NCBI GenBank assembly: GCA_046328575.1
Contig: JAXLWI010000007.1
Location: 33,905 to 97,904, forward strand
Length of the DNA stretch: 64,000 nucleotides
From: JAGOBP01 sp046328575
GTDB lineage: Bacteria > Chloroflexota > Anaerolineae > Fen-1058
Direction of reading: 5' to 3'
The translations under genes were made by a program, and so were the position numbers. Below the pieces are notes generated by a model. That model was not told the origin of the DNA. It ran no database searches and saw nothing but the letters and a program-made list of their open reading frames with translations. Numbering within the stretch: the stretch's first letter is position 1; every line of letters begins with the position of its first letter. Below are positions 34,440 to 43,250 of this stretch, piece after piece.

Positions 34440-35414
34440 ATGAACTCACCTGAACCTCTCTACGAACTCGATAACACACCACCCGGCTATAAGTCCGGGT
34501 ACGTCGCCATTGTCGGCAAGCCCAGCGCCGGTAAATCGACGCTGCTTAACGCGTTTCTGGGCCAGAAGATTTCGATCGTCACGCACAAGCCGCAGACCAC
34601 GCGCGAACGCATTCTGGGCATTTTGACGCAGCCCAACGCGCAAGCCATCTTCATCGATACGCCCGGCATGCATCAGCCGGAACACAAGTTGGGCCAGTAC
34701 ATGGTGGAGGCGATTCACAGCGCCATCGCCGATGCGGATGTGATTGTGTTTCTGGTCGACATCACGGGCATGCCCAACGCCGATGATCGCCGCATTGCAC
34801 AAGCGCTGCGCAGTCTGCCTGAACCCCGACCGGTGATTCTGGCGATCAACAAAATGGATCACGTTGTTGCTCCGCTGGAACTAAAAGGCCGCATCGAAGC
34901 GTATTGGTCGTTGGCGCCAACGCCAGACGGCGCTGAGCGACCGGCGCCGTGGGATTGGATCATGCTCTCGGCCACGCGCGGCGACAATCGCGCCAAACTG
35001 CTAGAGAAGATCGTCGCGGCGCTGCCCGAAGGGCCGATGTATTATCCTGAAGATCAGATCACCGATCGGCAGGAACGGCAGATCGCGGCGGAGTTGATCC
35101 GCGAACAGGTACTGCTGCACGTCAAACAGGAAATTCCGCACGGCGTGGCTGTGGTCGTCGAGCAATACAACGAACGCTCGAACGGCAGCGTCCACATCGG
35201 CGCGACCATCTACGTGGAAAAAGACACGCACAAAGCCATCGTCATCGGCAGCGGCGGCGCGATGCTCAAACAGATCGGCGCCGATGCCCGCCACGAAATT
35301 CAGCGCATGATTGGCACTAAAGTGTTTCTGGAATTGTGGGTGAAGGTGCGCAAGAACTGGCGGCAGGACGAGCGCGAAGTGCGACGCTTGGGTTACACCA
35401 CCGACGAAGATTAA
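34440..35414 (+). CDS. era: GTPase Era
   Basis: A 324-residue protein. G1 VGKPSAGKSTLLN (about residues 24-36), G3 DTPGMHQPEHKLG (about 71-83), G4 NKMD (about 137) and the C-terminal KH RNA-binding domain (GATIYVEKDTHKAIVIGSGG) are complete. It binds 16S rRNA and helps 30S assembly. The ATG at 34440 gives the normal N-terminus; the 14 residues before it are encoded by the repeat. Confidence 0.95.
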   Translation: MNSPEPLYELDNTPPGYKSGYVAIVGKPSAGKSTLLNAFLGQKISIVTHKPQTTRERILGILTQPNAQAIFIDTPGMHQPEHKLGQYMVEAIHSAIADADVIVFLVDITGMPNADDRRIAQALRSLPEPRPVILAINKMDHVVAPLELKGRIEAYWSLAPTPDGAERPAPWDWIMLSATRGDNRAKLLEKIVAALPEGPMYYPEDQITDRQERQIAAELIREQVLLHVKQEIPHGVAVVVEQYNERSNGSVHIGATIYVEKDTHKAIVIGSGGAMLKQIGADARHEIQRMIGTKVFLELWVKVRKNWRQDEREVRRLGYTTDED

Positions 35415-35418
35415 GCCG

Positions 35419-35463
35419 CCGCCGAGAACGCCGAACGTGCGCTCGTTCTCGGCGGTTTAATTT
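35419..35463 (+). terminator. Rho-independent terminator after era
   Basis: CCGCCGAGAACG and CGTTCTCGGCGG arms, followed by TTTAATTT. Confidence 0.85.
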
Positions 35464-35482
35464 CCCCAACGAAGGAGCGGCT

Positions 35483-36895
35483 ATGCTCAAGAGCGACCTC
35501 GCCGAATTGCTGGCGGTGCGTGAACGCATCGTCGGCATCAACACCCGCGTGCCCCTGCTCCACAACGGCGACACGCGTCCTTACATTAACTTCGACAATG
35601 CGGCTAGCACGCCCACGCTGAAAGATGTACTCGACACCGTCGATGAGTTCATGCTGTGGTACTCGTCAGTGCATCGCGGCACAGGCTTCAAGAGCAAAGT
35701 GGCAACGCAGGCTTACGACGACGCGCACCGCATCGTGGCCGATTTCGTCGGCGCGAACCTGAAAGATCACGCGGTGATCTTCGGCAAGAACACGACCGAC
35801 GCCATCAACAAGTTGTCGTATCGGTTGCCGTTGACTAAAGACGATGTGGTACTCGTGTCGCTGCTGGAACATCACAGCAACGATCTACCGTGGCGCGCAC
35901 GCGCGACGGTGGAACACATCGCCGCCGATGAACTGGGCCGTTTGGATGAAAACGATCTCGATCGGCTGCTGGAAAAATACGCCGGGCGCGTGAAACTCGT
36001 GGCGATTACGGGCGCGTCCAACGTCACTGGTCACCTGCCCGATATTCATCGCATCGCAGAGAAAGCGCACAAAGCGGGCGCGCAGATTCTGATCGATTGC
36101 GCGCAACTCGCGCCGCACCGCCCTGTCTCGATGGGCGCACTCGACGATCCCGCGCACCTCGATTACGTATCGATTTCGGCGCACAAGATGTACGCGCCGT
36201 TTGGCACGGGCGCACTGATCGGGCGCAAAGACACCTTTGAACAAGGCGAACCAGAGTATCGCGGCGGCGGCACGATCGAGATAGTGACCGTCGATCACGT
36301 CGAGTGGGCGGGCGCGCCCGATCGGGATGAAGCGGGTTCGCCGAACGTCGTCGGTGCGGTCGCACTGGCCGCCGCCATCAAGTCGCTCAACAAGATCGGC
36401 ATGAACCTCATCGCCGATCACGAAGCGGAATTGACGGCGTACACACTGGAACGACTGGCGACCATTGACGGCATTCAAGTTTACGGCGATACCGATCCTA
36501 AAACCACGTCGCATCGACTAGGCGTGATCCCGTTCAACATCAAGGGCATGTCGCACTTTTTGGTGGCGGCGATTTTGGGTGCGGAGTGGGGCATCGGCGT
36601 GCGCAACGGCTGCTTCTGCGCGCATCCATATTTGCTGCACTTGCTGGGCCTGTCAAGCGAAGAGTCCGATCGCGTGCGACACGAGATCCTCGTCAACAAC
36701 CGATCGGATATGCCCGGCCTCACGCGTATCAGTTTCGGCATGTACAACACCGCCGAAGAAGTCGATGTGCTGATTCAGGCGCTGACCAACATCGCGCGCG
36801 GCAAATACTATGGCCGCTACGAGCAAGACACGCGCTCGGGCGAGTATCACGCGCTCGATTGGAAGCCGGACCTAGGGCGATACTTCAGACTCTAA
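35483..36895 (+). CDS. Class V aminotransferase, cysteine desulfurase-like
   Basis: A 470-residue PLP enzyme. YINFDNAASTPTL (about residues 35-47) is the usual opening, ISAHKMYAPFGTGAL (about 232-246) holds the PLP lysine, and VRNGCFCAHPYLLHLL (about 373-388) contains Cys residues at the place of the SufS/CsdA active Cys loop. It may release sulfur from cysteine or act on a related amino acid. Its length is greater than SufS (about 410). The ATG has AAGGAGCGG upstream. No Fe-S assembly genes are near. Confidence 0.87.
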   Translation: MLKSDLAELLAVRERIVGINTRVPLLHNGDTRPYINFDNAASTPTLKDVLDTVDEFMLWYSSVHRGTGFKSKVATQAYDDAHRIVADFVGANLKDHAVIFGKNTTDAINKLSYRLPLTKDDVVLVSLLEHHSNDLPWRARATVEHIAADELGRLDENDLDRLLEKYAGRVKLVAITGASNVTGHLPDIHRIAEKAHKAGAQILIDCAQLAPHRPVSMGALDDPAHLDYVSISAHKMYAPFGTGALIGRKDTFEQGEPEYRGGGTIEIVTVDHVEWAGAPDRDEAGSPNVVGAVALAAAIKSLNKIGMNLIADHEAELTAYTLERLATIDGIQVYGDTDPKTTSHRLGVIPFNIKGMSHFLVAAILGAEWGIGVRNGCFCAHPYLLHLLGLSSEESDRVRHEILVNNRSDMPGLTRISFGMYNTAEEVDVLIQALTNIARGKYYGRYEQDTRSGEYHALDWKPDLGRYFRL

Positions 36896-36947
36896 CGAGT
36901 AACGAGTAACGAGTGCCTTTTACCCATTACTCGTTACTCATTACGAG
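36893..36947. repeat. Palindromic repeat, family B, copy 2
   Basis: AACGAGTAACGAGTAACGAG and the inverted CCATTACTCGTTACTCATTAC parts (CATTACTCGTTACTCATTAC), filling the gap before the GH1 gene. It shares its units with copy 1 at 34377-34432. Confidence 0.8.
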
Positions 36948-36953
36948 GCATTC

Positions 36954-38324
36954 ATGTCCAAAGCCACGATGTACTTCCCGCCCGATTTCAAATGGGGCAC
37001 GGCGACTGCTGCCTATCAAGTCGAAGGGAACAATACTAACAGCGACTGGTGGGCGTGGGAACAAACGTCCGGCCACATCAGCCACGATCAGAAGTCCGGC
37101 CTGGCCGCCGATTGGTGGGGCGATGGGTTTGAGAAGGACCTAGACTTCGCCGCGCAAATGCATACCAACGCACACCGCATGTCGATCGAATGGAGCCGCA
37201 TCGAGCCGCAGGAGGGCGTATTTGATTCGGCCGCGCTCGATCATTACCGCTATATGCTGGCGGCGATGCGGCGGCGCGGCATCGAGCCGATGGTGACGCT
37301 GCATCACTTCAGCAATCCACTGTGGGTGGCCGAACAAGGCGGCTGGGAAACACCGACGATTCTGCCAAAGTTCGAGCGGTTCGTGACCAAGGCCGTCGAG
37401 TCGCTGAAGGACCTGTGCGATCTGTGGGTCACCATCAACGAGCCTAACGTCTATGCCTTGCAAGGTTACACGCAAGCGCAGCAGGAGATGGTGGACTTCA
37501 CCATTCCGGCGGCGAGTTTTCCGCCGGGCAAGAACGATATTCAACTCTCATTCAGCGTCGTGGAGAACATGCTGCGCGGCCACGCCGCCGCCTATCACGC
37601 AATCCACAAGATTCAGTCCGAAGCCCGCGTCGGCCTGGCGCATCACATGCGCTTGTTCGATCCGGCCCGATCGGGCAGCCTGCTCGATCGGTTTGCGGCG
37701 CACAATCGCGATCAGGTCTTCAATCAGGTTGTTCTGACTGGCCTTACTGCAGGCCGCTTCGATCGGCCGTTTGGCGTGCCGCGCTGGTACGGAGTGCTCA
37801 AAAACACCGCCGATTTCATCGGCTTGAATTACTACACCCGCGATCTGGTGCAGTGGTCGCGCACTCATGCCGAGACGTTGATCTTCGGCCGCACGGCCAA
37901 AAATCCCGGCGTCGAAATCAGCGACGGCAACTACGGCGAGCTTTATCCACGCGGGCTGTTACGGCTGCTGACACGCGTGGGGCGCCTCGGCAAGCCGATC
38001 TACATCACCGAGAACGGCCTGCCCGATGCCGATGACGATCAACGCCCGGCGTTTCTGCTCACCCACCTGCGCGAAGTGTGGCGAGCCATCAACCAGAACG
38101 TGCCGGTGATGGGCTACTATCACTGGTCGTTGGTGGACAACTTTGAGTGGGCCGAAGCGTGGAATTTGCGCTTCGGGTTGGTGGAAATGAATCCGCAGAC
38201 GCAGGCGCGGCGGCTACGGCGCAGCGGCGAACTATACGGCGAACTCTGCCAGCGCGGCATCCTCGACGACGGGTTGGTGTACGCATACGCGCCGGGGTTG
38301 GTGGATAAGATGTTTCCCGGCTAG
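36954..38324 (+). CDS. GH1 family beta-glycosidase
   Basis: A 456-residue (beta/alpha)8 glycosidase: FKWGTATAAYQVEG near the start (about residues 12-25), WVTINEPNVYA with the acid/base Glu (about 161-171), YITENGLPD with the nucleophile Glu (about 348-356) and GYYHWSLVDNFEWAEAW (about 385-401) at the aglycone site. It hydrolyses beta-glucosides, beta-galactosides or similar. No signal peptide, so it is cytoplasmic. Substrate range cannot be told. Confidence 0.94.
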   Translation: MSKATMYFPPDFKWGTATAAYQVEGNNTNSDWWAWEQTSGHISHDQKSGLAADWWGDGFEKDLDFAAQMHTNAHRMSIEWSRIEPQEGVFDSAALDHYRYMLAAMRRRGIEPMVTLHHFSNPLWVAEQGGWETPTILPKFERFVTKAVESLKDLCDLWVTINEPNVYALQGYTQAQQEMVDFTIPAASFPPGKNDIQLSFSVVENMLRGHAAAYHAIHKIQSEARVGLAHHMRLFDPARSGSLLDRFAAHNRDQVFNQVVLTGLTAGRFDRPFGVPRWYGVLKNTADFIGLNYYTRDLVQWSRTHAETLIFGRTAKNPGVEISDGNYGELYPRGLLRLLTRVGRLGKPIYITENGLPDADDDQRPAFLLTHLREVWRAINQNVPVMGYYHWSLVDNFEWAEAWNLRFGLVEMNPQTQARRLRRSGELYGELCQRGILDDGLVYAYAPGLVDKMFPG

Positions 38325-38338
38325 CAAATTGTTGCTCA

Positions 38339-38367
38339 TTGCACATTGTCCAGTGATCATTTATAAT
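38339..38367 (+). promoter_or_regulatory. Promoter for tRNA-Ser
   Basis: TTGCAC (38339-38344), 17-base spacer, TATAAT (38362-38367), about 18 bases before the mature tRNA. Confidence 0.75.
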
Positions 38368-38385
38368 CTCGCCCGTAGTCGGCCC

Positions 38386-38472
38386 GGAGAGGTAGCGTAG
38401 TCTGGCCTAACGCGCGCGCCTGGAGAGCGCGTGTGCCGAAAGGCACCGCGGGTTCAAATCCCGCCCTCTCCG
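38386..38472 (+). tRNA. tRNA-Ser (anticodon GGA)
   Basis: An 87-nt tRNA with acceptor GGAGAGG/CCTCTCC, anticodon loop CTGGAGA (anticodon GGA), a long variable arm (GTGCCGAAAGGCAC) as in class II tRNAs, and T arm CGGGTTCAAATCCCG. The discriminator is G, as expected for Ser. CCA is not encoded. It reads UCC and UCU codons. Confidence 0.97.
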
Positions 38473-38479
38473 CCTTGCG

Positions 38480-38547
38480 AATGCGGAGTGTAGAACGTGG
38501 AACGCGGAACAGAATCTTTCCGCCTTCGGCGTTCCACACTCCGCATT
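38480..38547. repeat. Palindromic repeat after tRNA-Ser
   Basis: AATGCGGAGTGTAGAACG and the inverted GTTCCACACTCCGCATT, between the tRNA and SRP RNA genes. It may end the tRNA transcript; no T-run directly after the stem. Confidence 0.65.
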
Positions 38548-38595
38548 TGTCATTTTTACTTTGACATTTAGCGTTCCATCTTCTACATGGGTCAT

Positions 38596-38624
38596 TTGAC
38601 AAGAACCCTTACTCCCTGTACCAT
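38596..38624 (+). promoter_or_regulatory. Promoter for SRP RNA
   Basis: TTGACA (38596-38601), 17-base spacer with TG just upstream, TACCAT (38619-38624); the predicted start is at or just before base 38633. Confidence 0.75.
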
Positions 38625-38632
38625 TTCATTCT

Positions 38633-38915
38633 GGTCGTGCTAGATGGGGAGCCAGCGGTGCCCTCGCGGTCATCTGACCGTGCCCGCAACCCGCTATAGC
38701 GGGGTTGAACTCCTCCCTTAGGGTCAAGTTCCCTGAGTCTGCTTAAGACAAGTAGCGTTGACGATTGGGTCCGACGCGGCGACAGACTTCGAACCTTGTC
38801 AGGGCCGGAAGGCAGCAGCAATAAGGAGATCCTGTCGGGTGTCGTCGGGTAGCCTGGTTTGAGCTGGCTGTCGGCGGTAAGTCGTGGGGCTTGACACAAG
38901 GGGAGGTGCACGACC
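38633..38915 (+). ncRNA. ffs: Signal recognition particle RNA, long form with Alu domain
   Basis: The ends GGTCGTGC (38633-38640) and GCACGACC (38908-38915) pair. The 5-prime part (GTGCTAGATGGGGAGCCAGC) is the Alu-domain start known from Bacillus scRNA, and the tip of domain IV is intact: GTCAGGGCCGGAAGGCAGCA with the partner GTGTCGTCGGGTAGCC. The length of about 283 nt matches the long bacterial SRP RNA, not the 4.5S type. With Ffh it targets membrane proteins to the translocon. A terminator follows. Confidence 0.94.
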
Positions 38916-38928
38916 GTCGTTGTACCCG

Positions 38929-38969
38929 AAACCTTTCGGGTCTCGCAGCCCAAGACCCGAAAGGTTTTC
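38929..38969 (+). terminator. Rho-independent terminator after SRP RNA
   Basis: AACCTTTCGGGTCT and AGACCCGAAAGGTT arms around 9 bases, followed by TTC. Confidence 0.85.
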
Positions 38970-38981
38970 ATTAACTGGCCT

Positions 38982-40457
38982 ATGAGACGAACTTCAACCA
39001 ACCTTCTTCAGCGCTGGCTGTCACGCGGCGCGGTGACCGGCGGCATTATGGCCGCCATGGTCGGCGTGATGGCCTTCGGTTACGCGGCCACCCTCACGCC
39101 GATCACACTGGTAGTCGACGGCAAAGAGCAGATCGTCCGCACCAACCAACGCTCAGTCGAAACCATCCTGCGGGAAGCGGGCATCCCGATCGAGCCAGAG
39201 GATACCGTCGGCCCAGATTTGACCGCTGCGCTCGCCGACAACCAGTCGACTATCATCGTACAGCACGCCCGGCCCGTGACCATCATTGCCGACGGCGACA
39301 CCTATCGCATTAAGACCCAGGCCACGCGCCTGTCGAACATGCTGAAAGAAGCAGGAGTGGCGTTAGGTGTCAACGATCTGGTGCTCGCCAACGGCCAGCC
39401 GCTCGATCGGGCGGCGAACAGCACCTATCGGTTTGATCTGCGGCCTGACGATCTATCCGCAATCAAACTCACGTTGCGGCGCGCTCTGCCCGTCTCGATC
39501 GATTTGGGACACGGTGACGTGCGCAAACTCGACACGCCTGCTCGGACGGTCGGTGAAGCGCTGAACGACATCGGCTTGCAGCTCTACCTGGCCGATCGCA
39601 TCACGCCCGATCTCAATACGCCGCTCGCGCCCAACATGAAGATCGAGGTGCAGCAGTCGAAGCCCATCAACGTCGATGTGGACGGCCGCACATTGAAGAC
39701 GCGCACGCTGCGGCAGACCGTGGGTGAAGTGCTGACCGATCTGGGCGTGACGTTGATCGGGCAGGATTACACACAGCCAGCCGTCGATGCCACGTTCGAC
39801 GCCAACTCGCTGGTGAAGGTCGTGCGTGTGCGCGAAGAAATCCTAATCGAGCAGGAGACAATCCCGTTCGATACAGTGCGCATTGCCGACGACACAATGG
39901 AATTGGACACAGCCCAGGAACTTGAAGGCCACAACGGTGTGCGCCAAAAACGCACGATGATCCGCTACGAGAACGGCGTCGAAGTGAACCGTGTGGCCGA
40001 TCCGGATTTCATCGTGTTGCAAGAGCCGCAAAACAAAGAACTCCGCTTCGGCACCAAGATCGTCATTCGCACGCTCGATACGCCCAACGGCCCGATCGAG
40101 TATTGGCGCAAGATCCGTGCGTATGCCACCTCGTACAGTGCGGCTTCATCGGGCACGCCCAAGACGGCCAAGTGGTACGGCATCACAGCCACCGGCTTGC
40201 CCATGCGCAAGGGTATCGTCGCGGTCGATCCAAGCGTGATTCGTCTTGGTACGAAATTGTACGTAGATGGCTATGGGGTCGGTCTCGCCGCCGATACCGG
40301 CAGTGGTGTGCGAGGTCGATGGGTTGACCTAGGCTACGACGACGATAACTTGCAAGGCTGGTGGTGGTGGGTGGATGTGTATCTCCTGACACCCGTCCCC
40401 GGCAACATCTCGTACACGCTGCCCAACTGGCCGACCTATCCCGATCGAAAACGCTAA
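38982..40457 (+). CDS. YabE-like cell-wall protein: DUF348 repeats, G5, 3D domain
   Basis: A 491-residue protein with an N-terminal membrane helix (about residues 18-38). Three DUF348 modules follow (ITLVVDGKEQIVRTNQRSVE; VTIIADGDTYRIKTQ; INVDVDGRTLKTRTLRQTVG), then a G5 domain (about 270-350, EEILIEQETIPFDT) and a C-terminal 3D domain (IRAYATSYSAAS, GIVAVDPSVIRLGTKLYVDG, GLAADTGSGVRGRWVDLG) with the three Asp residues of the lytic active site. It is like B. subtilis YabE or actinobacterial Rpf partners: a peptidoglycan-cleaving enzyme outside the cell. As in Bacillus, rsmA lies next. Confidence 0.92.
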   Translation: MRRTSTNLLQRWLSRGAVTGGIMAAMVGVMAFGYAATLTPITLVVDGKEQIVRTNQRSVETILREAGIPIEPEDTVGPDLTAALADNQSTIIVQHARPVTIIADGDTYRIKTQATRLSNMLKEAGVALGVNDLVLANGQPLDRAANSTYRFDLRPDDLSAIKLTLRRALPVSIDLGHGDVRKLDTPARTVGEALNDIGLQLYLADRITPDLNTPLAPNMKIEVQQSKPINVDVDGRTLKTRTLRQTVGEVLTDLGVTLIGQDYTQPAVDATFDANSLVKVVRVREEILIEQETIPFDTVRIADDTMELDTAQELEGHNGVRQKRTMIRYENGVEVNRVADPDFIVLQEPQNKELRFGTKIVIRTLDTPNGPIEYWRKIRAYATSYSAASSGTPKTAKWYGITATGLPMRKGIVAVDPSVIRLGTKLYVDGYGVGLAADTGSGVRGRWVDLGYDDDNLQGWWWWVDVYLLTPVPGNISYTLPNWPTYPDRKR

Positions 40458-40465
40458 ACCATTAT

Positions 40466-40496
40466 GGGGCGAGTTTAAGACTCGCCCCTTTTTTAT
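40466..40496 (+). terminator. Strong rho-independent terminator
   Basis: GGGGCGAG and CTCGCCCC arms around 7 bases, followed by TTTTTT, between the YabE-like gene and rsmA. Confidence 0.93.
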
Positions 40497-40507
40497 GCGG
40501 AGATTTG

Positions 40508-41347
40508 ATGGAAGTCGCGACGCTTCTCAAACAGTATGGCCTGCGGCCTAAGAAAAGCCTGGGGCAGAACTTCCTCATCGATGAGCACGCGTTGGCGCAA
40601 ATCGTCGTCAACGCCGAAGTGACTCATGACGATGTGGTGTTGGAAATCGGGCCGGGCTTGGGCAGTTTAACACGACATCTCGCTGAAGCTGCCCGACACG
40701 TGATCGCCGTCGAGATCGATCGGACGTTGATCCCACCGCTCGAATCGGTCGTCGCCGAATATCCTAACGTCTCGATCGTGCAAGGCGACATCCTCCAACT
40801 CGATCCAACTACGCTGCTGTCGCCCTATTTCGCGAACGAGTCTGCCCGTTATAAAGTCGTCGCCAACATTCCCTATTACATCACCTCGGCCATCATCCGC
40901 CAGTTGCTCGAAGCGCCCATCAAGCCGAAGTTGATCGTGCTGACGGTTCAACTCGAAGTCGCGCAGCGCCTCAGCGCACAGCCTGACGATATGAATCTAC
41001 TGGCCGTGAGTGTGCAATTCTATGGGCAGCCTCGCATCGTACAGCGAGTTAAAGCGGGCGCGTTTTATCCCGCACCCGATGTGGATTCAGCAGTGGTGCG
41101 CATCGATCTACCGGACGAACCGCGTTACGCCGTGTCTGATGTCGATGCGTTCTTTCGCGTGGTGAAAGCGGGTTTTTCGCAGAAGCGGAAGCAACTGCAC
41201 AATGCGCTGCGAGCGGGTTTGGCGCTGCCGACCGAGACGATCTTGCACGCCCTTGAGGCTGCACAGATCGATTCGAAACGGCGGGCTGAAACAGTAACGA
41301 TCGAGGAATGGGTGAGGCTAACAGAAACGCTGAAAGCGGAAGGCTGA
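40508..41347 (+). CDS. rsmA: 16S rRNA (A1518/A1519-N6) dimethyltransferase RsmA/KsgA
   Basis: A 279-residue enzyme. PKKSLGQNFLID (about residues 13-24), VLEIGPGLGSLTRHL (about 46-60, SAM binding) and VVANIPYYITSAII (about 119-132, catalytic NIPY) are the full RsmA pattern. It dimethylates two adjacent adenosines near the 3-prime end of 16S rRNA. The ATG at 40508 gives the usual N-terminus; there is a GGAG upstream, just past the terminator. Confidence 0.96.
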   Translation: MEVATLLKQYGLRPKKSLGQNFLIDEHALAQIVVNAEVTHDDVVLEIGPGLGSLTRHLAEAARHVIAVEIDRTLIPPLESVVAEYPNVSIVQGDILQLDPTTLLSPYFANESARYKVVANIPYYITSAIIRQLLEAPIKPKLIVLTVQLEVAQRLSAQPDDMNLLAVSVQFYGQPRIVQRVKAGAFYPAPDVDSAVVRIDLPDEPRYAVSDVDAFFRVVKAGFSQKRKQLHNALRAGLALPTETILHALEAAQIDSKRRAETVTIEEWVRLTETLKAEG

Positions 41348-41350
41348 AGT

Positions 41351-42031
41351 TCAGCCCTCATCCTTTAATCGTTCTCGATAGACTCCGCGATACTCCGGCG
41401 GCAGCATTCGCGCAATCGTCAGCATAATCTGATCGGTGTACTCTTCCAACTGCGCGTTATTCGCGCGACCTTCAGGCAACGGAATCAGTGGGCCGAGCCG
41501 CACGTGAATGGTGCTGCGTCGTAATCGTTTCAGATTCTTGATCACTTGCTCCGTGCCCCAAATCGCGATCGGCAGAATCGCCACGTTGGCGCGATTCGCC
41601 AGATAGACCGCACCGGTCTTCCCCGGCAACAAGCCACCCGTTCGGCTGCGCGTCCCCTCGATGGCCACGCCGACCACCGTGCCGATCTTCAACTCGTCCA
41701 GCGCGATCTTGATCGCTTCCCGATCGGCTTCACCGCGTCGCACCCAGATCAAGCCGAGTTTATCCAACGCCCAGCCCGCAATAAAATCCGATCGATGTTC
41801 CACTGCCCCAAAGGCGGTGGCTTGCCGCACCGGTCCTAATGCGATGATGGATAGCGTATCGAACGAACTCAAGTGATTGGTGACGGCGACAAACGCACCA
41901 GACGGCGGAATGTTATCGAAGCCTTTGGCATCGATGCGCGCCACGATTCTGAGCATGATCGACGCGATGATCTTCAACAACCGGTGAATGAACGGAGTGG
42001 TGTGACGCGGCGGGCGATTGATGTCGGACAT
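41351..42031 (-). CDS. plsC: 1-acyl-glycerol-3-phosphate acyltransferase (PlsC family)
   Basis: A 226-residue membrane-associated enzyme. NHLSSFD (about residues 52-58) is the NHxxxxD catalytic motif, and GVAIEGTRSRTGGLLPGKTG (about 121-140) holds the EGTR substrate motif. It adds the second acyl chain to lysophosphatidic acid in phospholipid synthesis. It converges with rsmA, 4 bases from its stop, and no separate terminator is seen. Confidence 0.93.
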   Translation of the reverse strand: MSDINRPPRHTTPFIHRLLKIIASIMLRIVARIDAKGFDNIPPSGAFVAVTNHLSSFDTLSIIALGPVRQATAFGAVEHRSDFIAGWALDKLGLIWVRRGEADREAIKIALDELKIGTVVGVAIEGTRSRTGGLLPGKTGAVYLANRANVAILPIAIWGTEQVIKNLKRLRRSTIHVRLGPLIPLPEGRANNAQLEEYTDQIMLTIARMLPPEYRGVYRERLKDEG

Positions 42032-42111
42032 AGTTAGTCAGTGCGATAGTCTTGTACGTGTGTGGTCACAAACCGATGTTAGCAGCCAACGACCTATGAA
42101 TTAGGCCTTAC

Positions 42112-43113
42112 TTACTGCGTTCTCGATTGAGCCACCGCCGCGAAATCGACCGCCTTCGGCGACGATGGATCGGGCGCGATGAGTACATCAAAGTTGGCGG
42201 TCGCGCCTGCGATGAGTTGCTCGGGCGGCAGCAACACTTGTCGATAGCCCGTGACGCGATGCGCTTCATCGTAGACGGTCACAACCAGATACGGTTCCAC
42301 CGCATTGGACGCGCCGCCGTTAACGATCGAACCAGTAACGCGATAGGCGTTACCTTCCGATTTGATCAGCGGATTGTTGACCTGCAACTGCGCATATCGC
42401 GTCTGATTGCTGTAAGAAGGATCGGCGCGAATGATCAAAGCCTGAAAACCCGCCACGCCCTGCGGCGGCTGTGGAAACAACACGCCGAACGGCGAACGTC
42501 CACCCGCCGGAATAAAATCAAGCACGGTGAACGTGAGGTCGCTGCCGATTTCAAGACCGGTGTCGTTCATCAGGCCCACGCGCACTTGCACGTTTTCGAG
42601 TGGCTGATCGGTCGGGTTGAAGACTTCACCCAGCACCCACAGGCTGCCGACCGGTGTTTGATAACGAGCCGTATTGGTGATCACCAACGGCGCGGGGACC
42701 GGGGTCGGCAACAGGAAGTTTCCGCCGCCGTCGTTCGCTGGCCCGCCGCTGCCGGTGGGGATGATGATCTGTTGACCGATCTGCAGCGTTTCGGGGCGCA
42801 GCACACCGTTGACTTGCTGCAGCGCATCCAGCGTCACGCCATATTGCAACGCGATGCCCAACAGCGTATCGCCCGGTTGGACGATGTGAACGATCGGGGT
42901 GGGCGTCGGCGCCGGAGTGTTCGTCGGGATCGGCGTTAGAGCCAGCGGCGCTAAGGTTGAGCGCGGCGTCGGCGAAGGCAGAATCACCGCCAGCGATTCG
43001 GGCGTGGGCGTTGAGCCGGTTACCACCTGACCACCACACGCGGTCAGTCCCAGGCTGATGATAATGATCCAACTGCGCAACATTTGGCGTAAAAAGACAG
43101 GTAAATGAGACAT
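42112..43113 (-). CDS. LysM lipoprotein
   Basis: A 333-residue protein. The N-terminal segment ends in the lipobox LGLTACGG, followed by a Pro/Thr linker and one LysM domain (IVHIVQPGDTLLGIALQYGV to IGQQIIIP, about residues 75-120) that binds peptidoglycan. The rest has two beta-rich segments (GSLWVLGEVFNPTDQPLENVQVRVGLM; YRVTGSIVNGGASNAVEPYLVVTVYD, in the FxLYD style). Parts: GSLWVLGEVFNPTDQ, RVTGSIVNGGAS. The ATG at 43113 was chosen; a GTG two codons earlier is possible. The -10 lies so close that the leader is about 10 bases. Confidence 0.87.
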   Translation of the reverse strand: MSHLPVFLRQMLRSWIIIISLGLTACGGQVVTGSTPTPESLAVILPSPTPRSTLAPLALTPIPTNTPAPTPTPIVHIVQPGDTLLGIALQYGVTLDALQQVNGVLRPETLQIGQQIIIPTGSGGPANDGGGNFLLPTPVPAPLVITNTARYQTPVGSLWVLGEVFNPTDQPLENVQVRVGLMNDTGLEIGSDLTFTVLDFIPAGGRSPFGVLFPQPPQGVAGFQALIIRADPSYSNQTRYAQLQVNNPLIKSEGNAYRVTGSIVNGGASNAVEPYLVVTVYDEAHRVTGYRQVLLPPEQLIAGATANFDVLIAPDPSSPKAVDFAAVAQSRTQ

Positions 43114-43129
43114 AGTCACGGCGCGATGG

Positions 43130-43138
43130 ATTATACCA
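43130..43138 (-). promoter_or_regulatory. Extended -10 promoter for the LysM lipoprotein
   Basis: Minus strand TGGTATAAT; the expected start point is about 10 bases before the ATG at 43113, so the mRNA would be nearly leaderless. Confidence 0.6.
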
Positions 43139-43250
43139 TGCGCTCATCACCGCCTTTCATCACATCCGATTCTGTGTTAGACTTTCAGTGTTCTGCCGCG
43201 CGCCTCGCCTGAGGCGCGTTCCATTCGATCCTGTTCAAGGCATCAACGCT

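Noticed and set aside
38357..38602. Minus-strand frame overlapping tRNA-Ser (reads AGFEPAVPFGTRALQAR)
   Set aside because: This is the well-known false protein produced by translating a tRNA-Ser gene backwards.
38609..39001. A 130-residue minus-strand frame over 38.6-39.0 kb
   Set aside because: It is antisense to the SRP RNA and its terminator.
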